Of a stretch of DNA of 49,168 nucleotides, positions 24,047-31,705 are shown piece by piece. A program made the position numbers and the translations under genes. The stretch's first letter is position 1. Each line of letters opens with the position of its first letter. Location of the stretch: contig JAEWIV010000264.1 in NCBI GenBank assembly GCA_023386865.1, forward strand, positions 1-49,168. Direction: 5' to 3'. The notes under the pieces were generated by a model. That model was given only the letters and a program-made list of their open reading frames with translations, searched no databases and had not been told where the DNA came from. The DNA comes from Pseudomonadota bacterium. GTDB taxonomy: Bacteria > Pseudomonadota > Alphaproteobacteria > Reyranellales > Reyranellaceae.

Positions 24047-24931
24047 GTGTCGGAACGGACGATCGCGATCACCGGCGGCGATGCCGGCTACTTCGACCTC
24101 ATCGAGGACTGCATCGGCTCCCTGCGTTCGGTGCCGGAAGGTCGCGCGCTGGCGCTGGGCGTGCTCGATTGCGGCCTGACGGAGGAGCAGCGCGCCTGGT
24201 GCGTCGGTAAGGGTGCCCGCCTGGTCGTGCCGCAATGGGATTTCGACTTTCCCGGCCGTGACAAGCTGAAGGACGGCTACAAGGCCCTGACGGCGCGCCC
24301 GTTCCTGCCGCGCTATTTTCCCGGTTTCGACCTCTACCTCTGGATCGACGGCGATTGCTGGGTGCAGCAGGGCGATGCGATCACGTTGTTCGAGCGCGCG
24401 GCGCGCACCGGCGCGCTTGCCGCCGCGCCCGAGATCCATCGCTCGATGCGCCATTATCGCCATGCCTGGGGTGAATTCTCCTCGATCAACGGCGCGGCCT
24501 ACGAAGCCTGCTTCGGCAAGGAGACGGCCGAGCGGCTGATCCGCTATCCCCTGATCAATGCCGGCGTCTTTGCCCTCACTGCCGACGCGCCGCATTGGGC
24601 CGGCTGGGCCGACGTCCTCGGCGAGGCGCTGCAGCGCTCGACCAACATGACCGACCAGATCGCGCTGAACGTCCTGGTCTACGACAGGGGCTTCGCCTGC
24701 GAGCCGCTGCCCAGCCGCTGCAACTGGCCGATCCATCACGCGACGCCCGCCTGGGACGCCGAACGGTCGCTGTTCGTCGAGCCGGCCATGCCCCATGACC
24801 CGTTGGGCATCCTGCACATGACCATCTACACCAAGCGTCTGGCTACCTTGGACGTGCGGGAACTGGGCGGGCTGCACGATGGCGAGGTCCGGCCGCGCTC
24901 GTTGCGCTGGCCGGGCCGAACGGCCATATAG
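24047..24931 (+). CDS. Lone glycosyltransferase-like protein with a DGD motif
   Basis: The 294-aa product starts at GTG 24047 (VSERTIAITGGDAGYF), since the open frame upstream runs into the divergent isomerase gene. It begins with a Rossmann-like strand, has LYLWIDGDCWVQQ, a strand ending in an Asp-x-Asp metal motif as in GT-A nucleotide-sugar transferases such as GT8, and later LINAGVFAL and MTDQIALNVLVY, which parallel the nucleotide-binding and Asp-Gln motifs of GT8 enzymes. HHATPAWD and a C-terminal ILHMT follow. The acceptor is unknown. It stops 6 bases before dapF on the same strand. Confidence 0.65.
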   Translation: MSERTIAITGGDAGYFDLIEDCIGSLRSVPEGRALALGVLDCGLTEEQRAWCVGKGARLVVPQWDFDFPGRDKLKDGYKALTARPFLPRYFPGFDLYLWIDGDCWVQQGDAITLFERAARTGALAAAPEIHRSMRHYRHAWGEFSSINGAAYEACFGKETAERLIRYPLINAGVFALTADAPHWAGWADVLGEALQRSTNMTDQIALNVLVYDRGFACEPLPSRCNWPIHHATPAWDAERSLFVEPAMPHDPLGILHMTIYTKRLATLDVRELGGLHDGEVRPRSLRWPGRTAI

Positions 24932-24937
24932 CGCCGC

Positions 24938-25786
24938 ATGGCAACCACGCCGTTCCTGAAAATGCACGGGCTGGGCAACGATTTCGTCGTGCTCGATGCC
25001 CGGACGGCCACCTTCGACCTGACGCCGGAGCGCCGCCGAGCCATCGCCGACCGCCGGCGGGGCGTGGGTTGCGATCAGCTGATCGTGCTCGAGCCGCCGA
25101 CCGAGCGCGAGGCCGACGTCTTCATGCGCATCTACAATCCCGACGGCGGCGAGGCCGGCGCCTGCGGCAACGCCACGCGCTGCGTCGCCTCGGTGGTGAT
25201 GGACGAGCGCAAGACCGACCAGGTCACGGTGCAGACCATCGCCGGCCTCCTCGAGTCGCAGAGGACCGGGGTGGGCAGCAACGGCCTGCCGGTGATCTCG
25301 GTCGACATGGGGCCGGCACGGCTCGACTGGCGGGAGATTCCCGTCGCCGAGGCCTGCGACACCAATCATCTGCCCATCGGGCTCGGACCGCTGCAGGATC
25401 CCGTCGGCACCAACATGGGCAACCCGCACGCGACCTTCTTCGTCGACGACGCCGAGGCGATCCCTCTCGCCGAGCTCGGCCCGAAGCTGGAGCATGACCG
25501 CTTCTTCCCCGAACGGGCCAATATCGGCGTCGCCCAGGTTCTCGGCGGCGACAGGCTGCGTCTGCGTGTCTGGGAGCGCGGCGCCGGCATCACGCTGGCC
25601 TGCGGCTCGGGCGCCTGCGCCGCCGTCGTCGCGGCGAGCCGCCGGGGCCTCGTGCCGCGCAAGGCCGACGTGGTCCTGGAGGGCGGCACGCTCACCATCG
25701 AATGGCTGCGCGACGGCCACGTCATGATGACGGGCGGCATCGCGGTCGTGTTCAAGGGCGAGCTCGACCGCTCGCTGCTGACCTAG
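24938..25786 (+). CDS. dapF: Diaminopimelate epimerase
   Basis: The 282-aa product converts LL- to meso-diaminopimelate for lysine and peptidoglycan. Both catalytic cysteines are present: Cys76 in GEAGACGNATR and Cys222 in LACGSGACAA. It starts LKMHGLGNDFVVLDA, and NPHATFFVDD lies between the lobes. It is followed after 15 bases by ftsY; in many alphaproteobacteria mtaB lies in between, and it is missing here. Confidence 0.97.
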   Translation: MATTPFLKMHGLGNDFVVLDARTATFDLTPERRRAIADRRRGVGCDQLIVLEPPTEREADVFMRIYNPDGGEAGACGNATRCVASVVMDERKTDQVTVQTIAGLLESQRTGVGSNGLPVISVDMGPARLDWREIPVAEACDTNHLPIGLGPLQDPVGTNMGNPHATFFVDDAEAIPLAELGPKLEHDRFFPERANIGVAQVLGGDRLRLRVWERGAGITLACGSGACAAVVAASRRGLVPRKADVVLEGGTLTIEWLRDGHVMMTGGIAVVFKGELDRSLLT

Positions 25787-25801
25787 GGTGGGGAGCGCGC
25801 G

Positions 25802-26893
25802 GTGAGCGAGACGCCCAAGACCGAAGAGAAGAAGGGGTGGTTTGCGCGGCTGCGTTCCCGCGGCGCCCCACCGGACGAGCCGCGCGCGCCCGCCGAGAGC
25901 GAAGCCGAGGCGCAGGCCGCGACACCGGTCGAGCTGCAGGCCGCGGTCGAGCCGGTCGAAGGCGAAGAGACCGAAAAGAAGGGCTGGCTGTTGCGGCTGC
26001 GCGACGGTCTGGCGAAGTCGACCCGGCGCGTCACCGAGAGCATCACCGGGCTCTTCACCAAGAAGAAGCTCGACCAGCAGACGCTCGATGAGCTCGAGGA
26101 CGCGCTGATCCAGGCCGATCTCGGCGTCAGCGTCGCCGCCCGGCTGATCGCGAAGCTCGGCAAGGAGCGCTTCGGCAAGGAAGTCACCGAGGAGGAAGTG
26201 CGGGCAGCCTTCGCCGACGACATCGCCGAGATCCTGCAGCCGGTGGCGACGCCGCTGGTCATCGATGCGGCAAGGAAGCCGCACGTCGTGCTGGTGATCG
26301 GCGTGAACGGCAGCGGCAAGACCACGACCATCGCCAAGCTCGCCAACCTCTACAAGGGCGAGGGCCGCAAGGTGATGCTGGCGGCGGGCGATACCTTCCG
26401 CGCCGCCGCCGTCGAGCAGCTCAAGGTCTGGGGCGACCGCGCCGGCGTGCCGGTGGTCGCCAAGGCGACCGGCGCCGATGCCGCCGGCCTCGCCTACGAA
26501 GCGCTGGAACGCGCGAAGGCCGAGGCTTGCGACGTGCTGCTGATCGACACGGCGGGCCGGCTGCACAACAAGGCCAACCTGATGGACGAGCTCGCCAAGA
26601 TCGTGCGCGTGATCCGCAAGCTCGACGCCAGCGCGCCGCATTCCTGCCTGCTGGTGCTCGACGCAACGACCGGCCAGAACGCCCATGCCCAGGTCGAGAC
26701 CTTCAAGGCCATGTCGCCGGTCGACGCGCTGGTGCTGACCAAGCTCGACGGCAGCGCCAAGGGCGGCGTGCTGGTGGCGCTGGCCGAGAAGTTCAAGCTG
26801 CCGGTGGTGGCGATCGGCGTCGGCGAGGGCATCGACGATCTGCGGCCATTCGAGGCACGGGCCTTTGCACGCAGCCTGATGGGGCTCGCATGA
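25802..26893 (+). CDS. ftsY: Signal recognition particle receptor FtsY
   Basis: The 363-aa product is the membrane-associated SRP receptor GTPase. The acidic A domain (1-65) contains two similar stretches, KKGWFARLRSR (10-20) and KKGWLLRLRDGL (59-70), the second placed like the lipid-binding helix at the start of the NG domain. G-domain motifs are GVNGSGKTTT (167-176), DTAGRLHNKANL and TKLDGSAKGG. The start is GTG at 25802, and the TGA stop overlaps the yciB start by ATGA. Confidence 0.96.
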   Translation: MSETPKTEEKKGWFARLRSRGAPPDEPRAPAESEAEAQAATPVELQAAVEPVEGEETEKKGWLLRLRDGLAKSTRRVTESITGLFTKKKLDQQTLDELEDALIQADLGVSVAARLIAKLGKERFGKEVTEEEVRAAFADDIAEILQPVATPLVIDAARKPHVVLVIGVNGSGKTTTIAKLANLYKGEGRKVMLAAGDTFRAAAVEQLKVWGDRAGVPVVAKATGADAAGLAYEALERAKAEACDVLLIDTAGRLHNKANLMDELAKIVRVIRKLDASAPHSCLLVLDATTGQNAHAQVETFKAMSPVDALVLTKLDGSAKGGVLVALAEKFKLPVVAIGVGEGIDDLRPFEARAFARSLMGLA

Positions 26894-27486
26894 GCGAAGG
26901 CGCGCAACCGGAGAGCGGCGCCCGCCGTCTTTACGCGACGGCGCTGGAACTCGGACCGCTGCTGCTGTTCTTCCTGGCCAACGGCCGCTGGGGCATCTTC
27001 GTCGGCACCGCCGTGTTCATCGTCGCCACGGCGATCGCGCTGCCCTGCTATCGCTGGCTGGAGAAGCGCTGGCCCGTGATGCCGCTGGTCGGCGGTTTCT
27101 TCGTGCTGGTGTTCGGCGGTCTCACGATCTGGCTGCAGGACGAGACCTTCATCAAGCTGAAGCCCACCATCGTGAACTGCCTGTTCGGCGTGATCCTGGG
27201 CGGCGGCCTGCTGCTGCTGAACCGGCCGTTGCTCAAGCCGATCTTCGGCGCGGCTTTCCGCCTGACCGACGAGGGCTGGCGCAAGCTCACCGTGCGCTGG
27301 GCGCTGTTCTTCTTCGTGCTGGCCGCCATCAACGAGGTGATGTGGCGCGGCTTCCCGACCGAGACCTGGATCGCCAGCAAGATGTTCCTGAGCTTCCCGC
27401 TGACCCTGGTCTTCGCCTTCCTGCAAGTGCCGCTGCTCAAGCGCTACTGGGACGGCGACGACAATCCGTTCGCTGGCGGGAAGTAG
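26890..27486 (+). CDS. yciB: Inner-membrane septation protein A family (YciB/IspZ)
   Basis: The 198-aa protein has five or six membrane helices and the family signatures LELGPLLLFFLAN, FIKLKPTIVNCLFG, GWRKLTVRWALFF and NEVMWRGFPTETWIASK. Members are needed for normal cell division or envelope integrity in some bacteria. The ATG at 26890 overlaps the ftsY stop (ATGA), which is the usual arrangement in alphaproteobacteria. It is the last gene of the plus-strand run. Confidence 0.93.
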   Translation: MSEGAQPESGARRLYATALELGPLLLFFLANGRWGIFVGTAVFIVATAIALPCYRWLEKRWPVMPLVGGFFVLVFGGLTIWLQDETFIKLKPTIVNCLFGVILGGGLLLLNRPLLKPIFGAAFRLTDEGWRKLTVRWALFFFVLAAINEVMWRGFPTETWIASKMFLSFPLTLVFAFLQVPLLKRYWDGDDNPFAGGK

Positions 27487-27763
27487 ATCTTCTCCCGTAC
27501 GGCGTGCGATAGCGCACGACATCTCGCGTCAGGACGCGGTAGCTACGAATGGCGGCATGGGCGCCGACGTAGAAGTTCCGGCATCAGCGAAGACTTGATG
27601 CCGGCTTGTCGCCGATAGGCGCGCACGACTACTCGGTGCGGTCGCCGCTCGCTCGAACTTGGTCTCGACCGTCGTCCAGCCGGCCTGCGAGATAGGCCGA
27701 GGCCGGCGCCATGACACGCGGCATCCGCCCGCAACCTCGCCATTCATGCCCTATCGCTGGACG
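27487..27763. other. Convergent intergenic region without a supported gene
   Basis: This 277-bp gap lies between yciB and the ABC ATPase gene, which face each other. It holds a 5-bp hairpin (27504-27508/27513-27517) and a stronger 9-bp one described separately. Several short frames are open on the minus strand (for example one of 72 codons), but none has a ribosome site or a recognisable motif. It may be a decayed gene. Confidence 0.5.
27578..27604. terminator. Hairpin between convergent genes, possible bidirectional terminator
   Basis: CCGGCATCA (27578-27586) pairs perfectly with 27596-27604 across a 9-base loop. It is the strongest stem in the gap between yciB and the ABC ATPase. No T-run follows on either strand, so the function is uncertain. 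Confidence 0.4.
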
Positions 27764-28852
27764 TCAGGCTTTCAATGCCCAGGCATTGTCGGCGTCGACC
27801 TGCAGCGTGACGGAATCGCCCACGGCGGCCGCGCGCGTCGACGCGCAGTCGACGTTGAACTTCCGGCCGGCCGTCTCGACCGTGAGCGAGCGCCGGGGGC
27901 CGCGGAACACGCCGTCGACGACCTTGCCCGGCCAGGTGAGGTGGCCGTTGGTTGCCGGCGCATGGCCCGCCGCCAGCGTGACATCCTCGGGCCGCACCAT
28001 CACCGACACGCTCTCGCCGGGCTGCAAGGCCTGAGCGGCGCGGCAGTGGCCGCCATCGATGGCTATCAGCCAGTCGCCGTTCTCGGCCGGCCGACAGGCG
28101 GCGACGGTCGTCTCGATGAAGTTCGGCGTACCGAAGAAGGCCGCAACCTCGCGGCTGGCCGGCCGGCGGTAAACGTCCTCGGGCGTCCCGGCCTGCAGGA
28201 TGCGTCCGCGCTGCATGACCACCACGCGATCCGACAGCGCCATCGCCTCTTCCTGGTCGTGGGTGACGTACAGCGTCGTGATCTTGAGCCGCCGCTGCAG
28301 GGCGCGGAACTCGTCGCCCATCTGGGCGCGCAGGCGGGCGTCGAGGTTGCTGAGCGGCTCGTCGAGCAGCAGGACCTCGGGCTCGAACACCAGGGCGCGG
28401 GCGATCGCCACGCGCTGCTGCTGGCCGCCGGACAGGGCAGGCGCCGGCCGGTCGGCGAAGCGCTCCATCTCGACCAGGCGAAGCGCCGCCATCACGCGCT
28501 CCCTGATCTCCGGCCTGGCGACGTGCCGCACGCTCAGGGGATAGGCGACATTGTCGAACACGGTCATGTGCGGCCAGATCGCGTAGGACTGGAACACCAT
28601 GCCGAGCTTGCGCAGATCCGGCGGGACGAACAGGCCGGCCGGCGCGTCGCTCACGACGCGGCCGCCGATCACGATGGAGCCGGTATCGTTGCGCTCCAGC
28701 CCCGCCACCATGCGCAAGGTCGTGGTCTTGCCGCAGCCCGACGGTCCCAGCAAGGTGACGAACTCGCCATGCTCGATGGCGAGGTCGATGCCGTCGACCG
28801 CCTTCACGTCGGCGAAGTGCCGGCCGACCTCGTGCAGGGAGACGCTGGGCAT
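27764..28852 (-). CDS. ABC importer ATP-binding protein, PotA/FbpC type
   Basis: The 362-aa ATPase has Walker A GPSGCGKTT (about 35-43), signature LSGGQQQR, Walker B VLLLDEPLSNLD, the H-loop THDQEEAM, and a C-terminal TOBE-type regulatory region of about 120 residues, as in the iron/polyamine/thiamine class of importers. It starts 6 bases below the binding-protein stop and completes a three-gene import system. The TOBE part fits no single substrate group that I can name. Confidence 0.94.
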   Translation of the reverse strand: MPSVSLHEVGRHFADVKAVDGIDLAIEHGEFVTLLGPSGCGKTTTLRMVAGLERNDTGSIVIGGRVVSDAPAGLFVPPDLRKLGMVFQSYAIWPHMTVFDNVAYPLSVRHVARPEIRERVMAALRLVEMERFADRPAPALSGGQQQRVAIARALVFEPEVLLLDEPLSNLDARLRAQMGDEFRALQRRLKITTLYVTHDQEEAMALSDRVVVMQRGRILQAGTPEDVYRRPASREVAAFFGTPNFIETTVAACRPAENGDWLIAIDGGHCRAAQALQPGESVSVMVRPEDVTLAAGHAPATNGHLTWPGKVVDGVFRGPRRSLTVETAGRKFNVDCASTRAAAVGDSVTLQVDADNAWALKA

Positions 28853-28858
28853 CCGGTC

Positions 28859-29878
28859 CTACTTGAAGATCTGCTTGGCCAATTCGAGCATGGCGTCCTG
28901 GCGCTCGGGCACGGTGGTGCCCAGCGCCTTGGTCGCGAGCAGCGGCCGCAGTTCCTCGATGGTCTTCTCGATCACGCCCTTGACCACCGGATTGTAGCCC
29001 GCGTTGGCGTAGATGATCTGCTGCTCGGGCTCGAGATAGAAGTTCATGAACAGGCGCGCCGCGTTGGGTCGCGGCGCGTTCTTCAGCACGGCGAGGTCGA
29101 AGCGGACGTAAGGACGTCCTTCGACGGGCACGATCGGCTTGATCGGCAGGCCCTTCAGCGTGTTGGTGTCCTGCAGGGAGAAGGGGAGGTAGAGCGGGAA
29201 CTCGCCGCGCGCTACGCGGCGCTCGCTGTTCTGGATGTCGCGCGAGAACGTGGGCTTCTGAGTGGCGAGCTTCTCCAGGAACTCCTTGCCGAACGTGTCG
29301 TGCATGACCACGAAGAACACCGCGCCGCCGCCCAGCGCACGATAGTCGTCGGACAGGATCTTGCCCGTCCATTTGGGATCGAGGATATCCTTCCAGCTCT
29401 TGGGCTCGTCGGCCGGTTTTACGAGATTGCGATTGATCATCAGGGCGTAGCTGATGACCTCGGCCGGAACGCGAATGTCGTCGGCCTCGTAGGGCGGCAC
29501 GATGTTCTTGATGTTGGGGATGGGGCCGTGCGGCTGGAAGTTGCCGTCACGGTTCATCAGCCAGGTGGTGGTGCTGCCGTTGTGATGGATGTCGCCCAGG
29601 AAGCGGCCCGCCGCCTGCTCGACGCGCACGCGCTCGCGCACTTCGCTGGCCCGCGCCTCGAACAGTTCGACGGCGATGCCGTATTTCTGCTCGAAGGCCT
29701 TGGTGACGGTCTTGAGCGAGGGCGAGCCGATCGAGGCCGTATAGATGACGAGCTTGCCTTCCTTCTTGGCGGCGTCGGCGACCCTGGCCCAATCGTCCTG
29801 GGCGCGCGCTGGCCCCGCAAGCGCGGTGCTTGCGGCCAGAAGCCCCCCTCCCAACGTGAGTACGCGTCTCCTCAACAT
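28859..29878 (-). CDS. Periplasmic substrate-binding protein, Fbp-like
   Basis: The 339-aa product has a signal peptide with an Arg-rich start (RRRVLTLGGGLLA, cleaved near ARA at 26) and the two-lobed fold of the iron(III)/2-aminoethylphosphonate class of solute-binding proteins: EGKLVIYTAS, KAFEQKYGIAVELFEA, SWKDILDPKWTGKI, and AARLFMNFYLEPEQQ. The paired Tyr ligands typical of ferric-binding proteins (YYxxR-like) are not evident, so iron is not assured. Start ATG at 29878. It lies between the permease and ATPase genes of the same importer. Confidence 0.9.
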   Translation of the reverse strand: MLRRRVLTLGGGLLAASTALAGPARAQDDWARVADAAKKEGKLVIYTASIGSPSLKTVTKAFEQKYGIAVELFEARASEVRERVRVEQAAGRFLGDIHHNGSTTTWLMNRDGNFQPHGPIPNIKNIVPPYEADDIRVPAEVISYALMINRNLVKPADEPKSWKDILDPKWTGKILSDDYRALGGGAVFFVVMHDTFGKEFLEKLATQKPTFSRDIQNSERRVARGEFPLYLPFSLQDTNTLKGLPIKPIVPVEGRPYVRFDLAVLKNAPRPNAARLFMNFYLEPEQQIIYANAGYNPVVKGVIEKTIEELRPLLATKALGTTVPERQDAMLELAKQIFK

Positions 29879-29898
29879 GGTCGCCTTCCTTCCCGTTT

Positions 29899-31629
29899 TT
29901 ACAGCGTGCTGATGCGCTTCTTGATGAATTTCAGTTGTACCCAGCGGAACAGCAGGACCAGCACCAGCATCACCAGCCCGATGACGCTCACTTCCTCGGG
30001 CTTGCCGCCCACCCACATCTTGAGCATGACCACCGACAGCACCTCGGTGCCCGGCGCGTAGAGCAGGATCGAGGCCGAGAGCTCGCGCATGATGCCGAAG
30101 AAGATCAGCACCCAGCCGACGGCGAAAGCGGGCCAGGCCAGCGCGATCAGGATGCGGCCGAGCGTCTGCCACCAGCCCGCGCCGTGCACGCGACTGCATT
30201 CCTCGATGTCGTTGGCGATCTGCTGGTAGGCCGACGAGGTCACGCGCACGGCGACGGGCGTGCCGAGCGCGATGTAGGCCAGCAGCAGCGCCCACAGCGT
30301 GCCGTAGATCGGGATGGCATGCGGCAGGATGGCGAAGCCCCACAGGAAGCCGATGCCCAGGACCATGCCGGGCATCATCCAGGGCAGCCAGGCCAGAAGG
30401 TCGATCAGGCGGCGGCCGCGCCAGCGCGTGCGTGTCGTGACGTAAGCGACGATGCCGCCCAACGTCATCGTCGCCGTGGCGCCGGCCAGGCCCAGCAGCA
30501 TGGTGTTGCCGAAGGCGCGCCAGAAGCTCGAATTCTCCCAGACGCTGCGATAGTGGTCGAGCGTCAGCATGTCGGCCTCGTAGAAGCCGAAGAACTTGAA
30601 GAAGGAGCTGAGCAGCAGCTGGCCGATCGGCAGCGCCACGGTGAGGGCGAAGAACAGGATGCAGATGGCGAAGGTGACCCAGCGCAGCCGGCCGAGCCGC
30701 GTGATGTTGGGCGAGTAGCCCTTGCCGGTGACCGTGGTAAAGCTGCGTCCGCGCAGCAGGCGGTTCTGCATCACCAGCAGCAGGAACATCAGGGCGAGGG
30801 CGGCGAAGGACAGCGCCGTGGCCGACTGGTAGTCGGGCTGGGCGCGCTGGGTGATCGAATTGTAGATCGTGGTGGTGATCACCTCGATGCCGACCGGTAC
30901 GCCGAAGAACACCGCCGATTCGAAGGATTCGATGCCGCGGATGAAGCTCAGGATGAAGGCGCTGGTGGTGACCGGCAGCATCAAGGCGAAGGTGACGCGC
31001 CAGAAGGTCTGCCAGCGGCTGGCGCCCGACATGCGGCTCGACTCCTCGAGCGCCGGATCCATGGCGCGAAAGGCGTCGACGACGAACAGAAAGATGAACG
31101 GCGTCGAATACTGCATCATGTGCCAGATGACGCCGCCGTAGGAGTAGACGTCGACCAGCGTGGTATCGCTGCCGGTGAGCCAGCGCCAGGCGAGGTTGAT
31201 GGTGCCGACCTGGGCATTGCCCAGCATCGCCCAGGCGGTCGCCGTCAGGATGGGCGGGATGAAGAAAGGGAGCGTGATCAGGACTTCCAGCAGGCCGCGC
31301 CCCGGCGTGTCGGTGCGCGCCACGATCCAGGCCAGCAGCACGGCGAGCGCCAGCGCCAGCACTGTCTTGACCAGGGAAATACCGACGGTGTTGGCCAGCA
31401 CGGCCAGGTTCTCGGATGTGGCGATGCTGATATAGCCGTTGAGGTTGAACTCGCCGGCGATGCCGGGCGGCGTCGAATGCAAACTGCCGTACAGCAGCAT
31501 CAACATCGGATAGAGCGACAGGAAGCAGAGGATCGCGATCAGCGCGGCGATGCCCGCCGGCCGGCCCCAGCGCCACAGACCGCCGAACGACGCACTGCGC
31601 TCGCCCAAGGGGGCGGCAACGGTCACCAT
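29899..31629 (-). CDS. ABC importer permease with two fused membrane domains
   Basis: The 576-aa protein has about twelve membrane helices in two homologous halves, each with the ATPase-contact loop: LEESSRMSGASRWQTF in the first half and IEECSRVHGAGWWQTL in the second. A single fused chain is the FbpB/ThiP arrangement. I chose the ATG at 31629 behind GGAGGAGG; the open frame extends a few codons further. Order permease-binding protein-ATPase with gaps of 20 and 6 bases shows one operon, 76 bases below the Rieske gene. Confidence 0.92.
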   Translation of the reverse strand: MVTVAAPLGERSASFGGLWRWGRPAGIAALIAILCFLSLYPMLMLLYGSLHSTPPGIAGEFNLNGYISIATSENLAVLANTVGISLVKTVLALALAVLLAWIVARTDTPGRGLLEVLITLPFFIPPILTATAWAMLGNAQVGTINLAWRWLTGSDTTLVDVYSYGGVIWHMMQYSTPFIFLFVVDAFRAMDPALEESSRMSGASRWQTFWRVTFALMLPVTTSAFILSFIRGIESFESAVFFGVPVGIEVITTTIYNSITQRAQPDYQSATALSFAALALMFLLLVMQNRLLRGRSFTTVTGKGYSPNITRLGRLRWVTFAICILFFALTVALPIGQLLLSSFFKFFGFYEADMLTLDHYRSVWENSSFWRAFGNTMLLGLAGATATMTLGGIVAYVTTRTRWRGRRLIDLLAWLPWMMPGMVLGIGFLWGFAILPHAIPIYGTLWALLLAYIALGTPVAVRVTSSAYQQIANDIEECSRVHGAGWWQTLGRILIALAWPAFAVGWVLIFFGIMRELSASILLYAPGTEVLSVVMLKMWVGGKPEEVSVIGLVMLVLVLLFRWVQLKFIKKRISTL

Positions 31630-31705
31630 CCTCGCGCCTCCTCCCGCCCGAAGCACTTCAGCGCTTCAGGCCATGCGATGGCTGTCTGTGCAGCCTTGTC
31701 GCGCG

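Noticed and set aside
23306..26686. 1126-codon open frame on the minus strand
   Set aside because: It is antisense to dapF and ftsY and runs through the isomerase gene in another frame; its composition is that of a shadow frame.
27659..30061. 800-codon open frame on the plus strand
   Set aside because: It is antisense to the ABC transporter genes, which have complete motifs.
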